Below are positions 59,157 to 64,000 of a DNA stretch of 64,000 bases, piece after piece; positions within the stretch are counted from its first letter, which is position 1, and the number at the start of each line of letters is the position of its first letter. This stretch comes from Treponema_B putidum. GTDB lineage: Bacteria > Spirochaetota > Spirochaetia > Treponematales > Treponemataceae. The stretch is from assembly GCF_007830595.1 (NCBI RefSeq), contig NZ_VLLD01000001.1, one strand, 5' to 3'. Under the pieces are notes generated by a model. The model ran no database searches and was not told the origin of the DNA. It saw only the letters and a program-made list of their open reading frames with translations. The translations under genes and the position numbers were made by a program.

Positions 59157-60842
59157 TTATCTAGCCTTAATAATCAGCAACGTGCGATCATCGTGAGTTG
59201 GGGCCTTTCCTATAAACGAAACCATATCGGTTTTTATTTTATTTGCAATATCCTTTGAGGAATTTAAATGATTATCTGCCATTAATTTAGCGAGTCTGGT
59301 TACGCCATACTGCTCTCCCGCTTCATTAAGGCTTTCAATAATACCATCCGTGTATAAAGCTGCTACATCACCCTCATGCAAAGGAATTTTTATACTATTA
59401 TATTTTGAACGGACATCTATTCCTATAGGGTCGGTTTTTTGCTGAAATAATTCAATTTTATTTTTTTCTTTACTCCATACCATCATTGCCTGATGACCGG
59501 CACCTATGAATTCTATTGTTTTGCTTTTTTGTTCATAGGATAAAAGAGAAATACTTGCAAAGTGGTCTATATCGATCTTCCCTGTAATACCCTTATTAAG
59601 CCAATCCAATATGGCTTCCATGTTTTGATCCGTGTTTGTGATAAGATAGAGTATAGCTCTAATCATAATCATAATAATGGCCGACTGAATGCTTTTGCCT
59701 GCAATATCTGCGAGAACAACAAAGATTCGTTTTTGTTGAACAATTACATCATAGTAATCACTGCAGATGCCTCTTTCCTGTAAAAAATACTCTCCGATTT
59801 CCAAGCCGGGGATTTTTTTTAAGTTTTTAGGTAAAAGAATTTTTTGAATTGTGGCAACAGTATCGGTTATATTTTCAATTTCAGCGTATTCCGAGGCCTC
59901 GGATATGCTTAAAGTAAGGTTAATAATTTCTGCGGCAAAACCCGATAAATCTTCTCCTATTTTTACTTCATTTTCGGAAAAGGGTGTCCTGTCCGGCCTG
60001 CGGGATACGGCTGCAACGCCTACCACTACGGTATTTACTATCAAAGGGAAAAAAATTAGGCTTCCGTGCTGTAAAAATTTTTCGCTGCCGTTATCGGGAA
60101 GCAAAGGATTTCCCTTTCCCTTGCTGATAAGCATGGTTTTCCCGCTTGATGCAACCTCGGTAAATATCGATTCACCCAGTCCAAACTGTGCATGTTTAAA
60201 ATTGGATAATATGTGTTCTTCTTTGCGGGCAAGATCATCCGGCAATTTATAGGGCGGCGGAAAGCTTCCTACCAGCGATTTTACGGTTAAGACATCTTCA
60301 AAACTTTGTACGGCAAGAACTACCGCTCCGTCTGCCGCTAATTCAGTTAAAAAAGATTCGGCAATATGTGAAAACATCTCGGATGAAATATCTTTTCTTC
60401 CCTGTATCAGTCCGTTTGTCTTTTGGAGTAATAAACGTGCCGTGTTTATAAGTTTTCTTGCCATTAAAGAGTCTTTTGACGGCAGGTTTTTAAGCTCGTT
60501 TATATACTCTGCATTTGCCTTTTCTTTTTTTAGTTTTTCGACCTGCTCCTTTAAATAAGTCTTTTCGGATAAAATCATATAAACCGTAAAAATAACGGCA
60601 ACCAAGGAAAGGCCTATATTTAAAATAATATAGTTTTTAAATACCGCTGAAACTGCAGCACTTATGCTTATTATAAAAGTCGATATCACAGTAGAAGATA
60701 TTAACAACTCAAAAGGCCTTGATATCTCTCTGGCTTTTTTTTTGTTTATAACCGTCAACCTTATGAGAAACAAGAACAATAAAATAGTCAAAACTGAAAG
60801 AGTAATTAATGCATAAAAATCAAGAGAAGCAATCCGTTTCAT
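59157..60842 (-). CDS. RsbU-like PP2C/SpoIIE phosphatase with membrane and GAF regions
   Basis: The 561 residues begin with two or three hydrophobic helices (about 5-25, 45-95), a coiled-coil (YLKEQVEKLKKEKANAEYI), a GAF-like domain (about 140-300: GAVVLAVQ, FFPLIVNTVVVGVAAVSRRPD) and a SpoIIE/RsbU phosphatase domain. Metal-site segments are VLADIAGKSIQSAI, GAGHQAMMVW, LYTDGIIESLNE and THDDRTLLII. It should dephosphorylate the STAS protein in response to a membrane or small-molecule signal. No Shine-Dalgarno is present; the promoter -10 ends seven bases before the ATG at 60842. Confidence 0.85.
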   Translation of the reverse strand: MKRIASLDFYALITLSVLTILLFLFLIRLTVINKKKAREISRPFELLISSTVISTFIISISAAVSAVFKNYIILNIGLSLVAVIFTVYMILSEKTYLKEQVEKLKKEKANAEYINELKNLPSKDSLMARKLINTARLLLQKTNGLIQGRKDISSEMFSHIAESFLTELAADGAVVLAVQSFEDVLTVKSLVGSFPPPYKLPDDLARKEEHILSNFKHAQFGLGESIFTEVASSGKTMLISKGKGNPLLPDNGSEKFLQHGSLIFFPLIVNTVVVGVAAVSRRPDRTPFSENEVKIGEDLSGFAAEIINLTLSISEASEYAEIENITDTVATIQKILLPKNLKKIPGLEIGEYFLQERGICSDYYDVIVQQKRIFVVLADIAGKSIQSAIIMIMIRAILYLITNTDQNMEAILDWLNKGITGKIDIDHFASISLLSYEQKSKTIEFIGAGHQAMMVWSKEKNKIELFQQKTDPIGIDVRSKYNSIKIPLHEGDVAALYTDGIIESLNEAGEQYGVTRLAKLMADNHLNSSKDIANKIKTDMVSFIGKAPTHDDRTLLIIKAR

Positions 60843-60849
60843 CCTAGTA

Positions 60850-60878
60850 ATTCTATCATCTATAGAGAATATCGTCAA
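60850..60878 (-). promoter_or_regulatory. Promoter of the RsbU-like gene, +1 at the ATG
   Basis: On the minus strand TTGACG (60878-60873), 17-base spacer, TAGAAT (60855-60850), seven bases to ATG 60842. The geometry matches the other leaderless candidates. A TTG start at the -35 itself would need translation through the promoter, so it is rejected. Confidence 0.6.
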
Positions 60879-60929
60879 GGTTATTTCAACATATTATTTT
60901 AAAAATAATTAGAACAATCTCTATTTTTT

Positions 60930-61610
60930 CTAGTCATTTATCTCCAATACATGTCTACTGTACGCATTAATAACTTCTGTCTGCCTATATTTTGAACTGC
61001 GGCTTTGTTGGGGGTCATATATGTGCACTTGACCGTGTACGAGATATTTCGGTTTAAAAAAATTTATGAATTTGGTAAAACATTCAAAACATTCCTGTTT
61101 GTTTTCATCTTTTTCTCCGTCAATAAACGGCGGGCTGTGAGTTACTAAAATGTCCAAATAACGGCCGTATCTTAGCTTATTAAAAAATAATGCCGGAATC
61201 ATTTTTGAAAGTTTGCGCTTCATTTGTTTTTCTGTAAACTGGTTTTTTCCGTCATTGTGCTTTTTTGCTCCCGAAATACCGGCTATTATCATATTTTCAT
61301 ATTTACAGCTTTTAAACCCTATATAAGTGCCCGTGTTGCTTTTTATTTTATTTTCTTTAGAAAATATATTCACTTCTCCTTCCTTTTGCTTTTCTGCCAT
61401 TTCGGGGTGATAATGGGTTAGAGCTTTTAAATGATGGCTTCCGAAAACAAAATAAAGAGGCTTGTTTAAAGATGTCTGTACAAAGTCCAGATACTCTATA
61501 GGCAAGTCTCCGGCTGATATTATAAAATCTACATCTCCATACTTTTCTTTTATGTGTTTGCTGTAAATTACCGGATCTATCTGGTCGGAAATACATAGAA
61601 TCTTTTTCAT
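60930..61610 (-). CDS. Metallophosphoesterase-like protein, degenerate first motif
   Basis: The 226 residues show a calcineurin-like fold: ILCISDQIDP, FIISAGDLPIEYLDF (GD), VFGSHHL (GNH-like), LVTHSPPFIDG, and LVHGQVHIYDP (GHxH-like). The first DxH is DQI here, so one metal ligand is missing and activity is uncertain. TAGGAA precedes the ATG, 10 bases after the TPR gene, and it shares its transcript. Confidence 0.75.
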   Translation of the reverse strand: MKKILCISDQIDPVIYSKHIKEKYGDVDFIISAGDLPIEYLDFVQTSLNKPLYFVFGSHHLKALTHYHPEMAEKQKEGEVNIFSKENKIKSNTGTYIGFKSCKYENMIIAGISGAKKHNDGKNQFTEKQMKRKLSKMIPALFFNKLRYGRYLDILVTHSPPFIDGEKDENKQECFECFTKFINFFKPKYLVHGQVHIYDPQQSRSSKYRQTEVINAYSRHVLEIND

Positions 61611-61620
61611 TATTTGTTTC

Positions 61621-62994
61621 CTAAAATTTAAATTTTACTTTTTCAACTATTCTTTCAAGTTTTTGCCTGTCAATAAGGTTAAATGGCCTATTTTCTGCAA
61701 ACTTTATTGCATCAGGAGAAAAATTGCCCGAGGTTATGATGTGAGAAGTAACGACAGCTTGTTTTTTCATCTCTTCATGCACAGACCTTAAAAATGACTC
61801 GGTTATAGTGCTTCCATCTCTTGAAAAAATCAAAAGTTGAGGTTTTTTTCTTGTATTAAGCCATTGTTCCGAGCCTTTTTCTACTGCAAGTATTGTACAG
61901 CCCATCTTTGTTTCTTTTAAGGCTTGGACGGGATAGTCAAAGTACTGCTCGGTAATATCTCTGCACATTTTAAAAAATTCTTCTTTTATGAGAGTCAAAT
62001 ATTCTTTCATGTGATCGTTGGTACGCAAATCAGAATATTCTTCAAGTTTTTGAGCCGTATTTCTGAATTTTGGGTTAACGGCACTTATAGCTTCCCATTG
62101 CTCTATTGCCTTGTCTATGTTTCTTTGCTTTTCATAACATTCCGCTAAAAGGTATCTCGAATAAAGCACTTCAGGTGAGGAAGGCTGTTTTGAAGATTTT
62201 ATCGCACGAATAAATTCGAATTCTGCCTTTTCAAGGCTGTTTGTTTCCAAATAGCAGTTTCCTCGTTCAAAAAAGCATTTTGTTCTGATTTCCTGTTTTC
62301 TTGCAGCTTTTTCGAGAGCTGAAAGGGCTCCGGCATAGTTTTTTTTGCTTTTTAATATTCTTCCGTGGTAATAGAGGGTTTCGCTGTTATCGGGGGCTAA
62401 TTTTAGGGCAGTGGCAATGGCTTTTTCGGCTTCGGGAATTTGGTTCGATTTAAAAAGTAAAAGTCCCAATGACGCATAAGCCTCAGAAAAGCGGGAATCG
62501 ACTTCTATAGTTTTTTGAAAATAAGCTATTGCCTGATCCGTCATATTTTTATTTTCATAGATCTGGCCTGCTTGAAAATAAGGCTTGGGATTTTTAGGAT
62601 CTTTTTTAGTTAAAAGTATAAATTCCTTTAAAGCTTCGTCCGGCTGCTGGAATTTTAAATATAAATCTGCTATAATGGTTCTGAATTCGATTTCTGTCGC
62701 GGGATTATTAAATACGGCAGTTTTGTTTAGAGTTTTAAATTCGATAAAGGCAAGATCGTTTTTTTTGTCTGCAAGATAGGCCTTTCCCAGAAGGTAGCGG
62801 GCTTCGGAGTCTCTGGGATTTTTTGAAAGAATGGACTTTGCATCCTTTATGGCAGCTCCGTATTTTCCGGCTTTTAAGTTTTTTTCGATTCTCGATTTCT
62901 TTTTTGGAAAAAGAACCGATTTTAACAAAAAAATAATGAGAAAAATAAGGCCGGAACTTATTGCGGCAATCAAAATAATCGTTAATGAAGACAT
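61621..62994 (-). CDS. Membrane-anchored TPR protein
   Basis: The 457 residues start with one transmembrane helix (LTIILIAAISSGLIFLIIFLL). About eight TPR repeats follow (YGAAIKDAKSILSKNPRDSEA, PYFQAGQIYENKNMTDQAIAYF, SETLYYHGRILKSKKNYAGAL). The last part, from residue 340, is an alpha/beta C-terminal domain (TILAVEKGSEQWLNTRKKPQ, HIITSGNFSPDAIKFAENR). The C-terminal domain resembles restriction-endonuclease-like folds only vaguely, so I do not name it. The start at 62994 has no ribosome-binding site; the promoter -10 ends six bases upstream. Confidence 0.7.
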   Translation of the reverse strand: MSSLTIILIAAISSGLIFLIIFLLKSVLFPKKKSRIEKNLKAGKYGAAIKDAKSILSKNPRDSEARYLLGKAYLADKKNDLAFIEFKTLNKTAVFNNPATEIEFRTIIADLYLKFQQPDEALKEFILLTKKDPKNPKPYFQAGQIYENKNMTDQAIAYFQKTIEVDSRFSEAYASLGLLLFKSNQIPEAEKAIATALKLAPDNSETLYYHGRILKSKKNYAGALSALEKAARKQEIRTKCFFERGNCYLETNSLEKAEFEFIRAIKSSKQPSSPEVLYSRYLLAECYEKQRNIDKAIEQWEAISAVNPKFRNTAQKLEEYSDLRTNDHMKEYLTLIKEEFFKMCRDITEQYFDYPVQALKETKMGCTILAVEKGSEQWLNTRKKPQLLIFSRDGSTITESFLRSVHEEMKKQAVVTSHIITSGNFSPDAIKFAENRPFNLIDRQKLERIVEKVKFKF

Positions 62995-63000
62995 ATCTAT

Positions 63001-63029
63001 ATGGTATAGTTTTTGGGAGGGAATGTCAA
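63001..63029 (-). promoter_or_regulatory. Promoter of the 62994 TPR gene, +1 at the ATG
   Basis: On the minus strand a perfect TTGACA (63029-63024), 17-base spacer, TACCAT (63006-63001), then six bases to ATG 62994. The -10 matches consensus at four of six positions. No Shine-Dalgarno is present. Confidence 0.5.
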
Positions 63030-63031
63030 AT

Positions 63032-63772
63032 ATGAAAGCGTATTTTTATCAATTAAATTTCAAAAAAGGCATATTTTTTGCCGTTTTTGTATCTTTTTTT
63101 TCATTGATTTTTGCTGTTGACTATTTTGAGGAGGGCAAAAAACTTTTGTATGAAGATAGACCTCAAGAAGCGGTTTCTGCCCTTTTTAAGGCTAGTCAAG
63201 AAGCGGAGACTCCTAAATCGGTTTATCTTTATCTTGGGGTTGCTTATTTTAGGACAGGGAAGTACAGTGAGGCCTTAACCTATCTTTCTCAGGGTAAAGA
63301 TAAGGACATTCTCAATGGGCATTTGTATTATTATAATATAGGCAATGTTTACTTTTTACAAAATCAGTTTGAAGCCTCCGAATTGGCGTATAGTGAGGCT
63401 ATTTCTTCAAACGGTCTATATGCTCCGGCTTTTTTGAATAGGGCTAATACTCGTATAAAACTGGAAAAACTTGAGGGTGCTTTACAAGATTATAAGATTT
63501 ATTTAAACTTAAACCCTGAAACGCTCCAAAGATCTTCAATCGAAAAAATGATTTCTCTTCTGGAAGGTATTGCTGAAGAAGCAGCAAGAGCCAGGGCTCT
63601 TGCTGAAGCAAAAAAAGCAGCCGAAGAAGCGGAGCGTTTGGCCGCTGAGGCGAGGTATAAAAAACTTATGGATGATGTAAATTCTAATCTTTCATCGGTA
63701 GATAATGCAGATGCCTTATCGGCCGGTGCCGACAATACAATAGATTATTCGGAGGAAAACGAACTTGACTGA
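63032..63772 (+). CDS. Secreted TPR protein
   Basis: The 246-residue precursor has a signal peptide (KKGIFFAVFVSFFSLIFA), then about four TPR repeats (VYLYLGVAYFRTGKYSEALTY, YYYNIGNVYFLQNQFEASELA, APAFLNRANTRIKLEKLEGAL). A helical Ala/Glu-rich segment (EEAARARALAEAKKAAEEAE) and an acidic end follow. It is possibly a periplasmic scaffold. Start 63032 is used; an in-frame ATG at 63023 is too close to GGGAGG (63015-63020). It overlaps the next gene by eight bases. Confidence 0.7.
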   Translation: MKAYFYQLNFKKGIFFAVFVSFFSLIFAVDYFEEGKKLLYEDRPQEAVSALFKASQEAETPKSVYLYLGVAYFRTGKYSEALTYLSQGKDKDILNGHLYYYNIGNVYFLQNQFEASELAYSEAISSNGLYAPAFLNRANTRIKLEKLEGALQDYKIYLNLNPETLQRSSIEKMISLLEGIAEEAARARALAEAKKAAEEAERLAAEARYKKLMDDVNSNLSSVDNADALSAGADNTIDYSEENELD

Positions 63773-64000
63773 TTTTCAAAAATTTTTAATAGGTACTCTG
63801 ACGGGTATTTTGATAGCTGTTTTAGTTGTTGTAGGTATTTTATTTTTTACAAAGAGCAAGGTGCAGGATGCCGGCTCTGCCGATATGCAAACTATTGCAA
63901 AGATTGAAGCTGAAAAAGAAGAACTTGCACGCCTTCAAGAAAAAAGAGCTAAAATTGAAGCCGAGCTTGAACAAGCCAGAATAGAAAGCGAAAAAGAGCG
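63765..64000 (+). CDS. Membrane-anchored coiled-coil protein (N-terminal part)
   Basis: The frame runs off the window. TTG 63765 has GGAGG at 63751-63755. The product starts TDFQKFLIGTLTGILIAVLV with one transmembrane helix (about residues 7-27), then a Glu/Lys/Ala-rich coiled coil (IEAEKEELARLQEKRAKIEA). Function is unknown. Coupling to the preceding TPR protein suggests they work together in the envelope. Confidence 0.6.
   Translation, partial: MTDFQKFLIGTLTGILIAVLVVVGILFFTKSKVQDAGSADMQTIAKIEAEKEELARLQEKRAKIEAELEQARIESEKE

Noticed and set aside
1..64000. tRNA or rRNA genes, CRISPR array, prophage
   Set aside because: No TTCRA-type T-loop with paired acceptor ends, no regularly spaced repeats with unique spacers and no phage structural genes were seen. 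A covariance-model scan was not possible, so a cryptic tRNA cannot be fully excluded.

Overview
The window is low-GC, gene-dense DNA from a host-associated spirochaete. It fits an oral Treponema of the T. denticola type. The evidence is the treponeme-style gene set: an RsbU/RsbV/RsbW-like trio, spirochaetal lipoproteins with loose lipoboxes, a DUF4912 gene next to a GH57-like gene, and many TPR proteins. Further support comes from corrinoid genes, amino-acid uptake and fermentation genes, and TTG/GTG starts. Assignment to species is inference from protein recognition, not from a database search. No rRNA, tRNA, CRISPR array, insertion sequence or prophage was seen. No gene-free stretch exceeds about 300 bases.

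Layout. 1-12.7 kb: end of a solute-binding protein, an HTH-EIIA regulator, ksgA, two RluA-type pseudouridine synthases, folC, murC, yicC, a cytidylate-kinase-like gene, a receiver/PilZ-like pair and thrS. 12.7-21.6 kb: an outer-membrane-like protein and a 1099-residue TPR membrane protein, DUF4912 and GH57-like genes, a 220-base array of seven perfect hairpins, then alr and ispH. 21.6-28.7 kb: an acetyltransferase and a kinase-like gene, then cobalamin genes cobC, cobS, cobU and cbiT, cbiE, and a thioredoxin-like lipoprotein. 28.8-32 kb: a Rpn-type nuclease, a polyferredoxin with a 45-residue CXXC partner, YbaK and a GntR regulator. 32.2-40 kb: one long operon, livHMGF, ATC-hydrolase-like, substrate-binding lipoprotein, dhaK, dhaL and a URO-D-family protein. 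40-44.2 kb: a FecCD-type permease with its binding protein, an acetyltransferase, a TPR gene split by one TGA, and a double zinc-knuckle protein. 44.2-50.5 kb: the rimP-nusA-infB-rbfA-truB operon behind an apparent attenuator. 50.6-58.2 kb: a decarboxylase, an LRR lipoprotein, a DAACS symporter, adk, tyrosine phenol-lyase and two unknown genes. 58.2-64 kb: the RsbW/V/U-like switch, a degenerate metallophosphoesterase and TPR proteins.

How the genes fit together. Many are housekeeping (ribosome maturation, translation, wall precursors, isoprenoids). The accessory theme is amino-acid and corrinoid metabolism: branched-chain-type uptake, tyrosine phenol-lyase, an ornithine/lysine-type decarboxylase, corrinoid assembly and a FecCD importer. 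The strongest candidate for an undescribed metabolic system is the GntR-flanked liv/ATC-hydrolase/dhaKL/URO-D operon. A second theme is gene control. At least six genes have a sigma70-like promoter whose -10 box ends 5-8 bases before the start codon, with no Shine-Dalgarno, which predicts leaderless mRNAs. The nusA operon has a promoter-leader-terminator arrangement. The thrS ribosome-binding site lies partly inside a hairpin.
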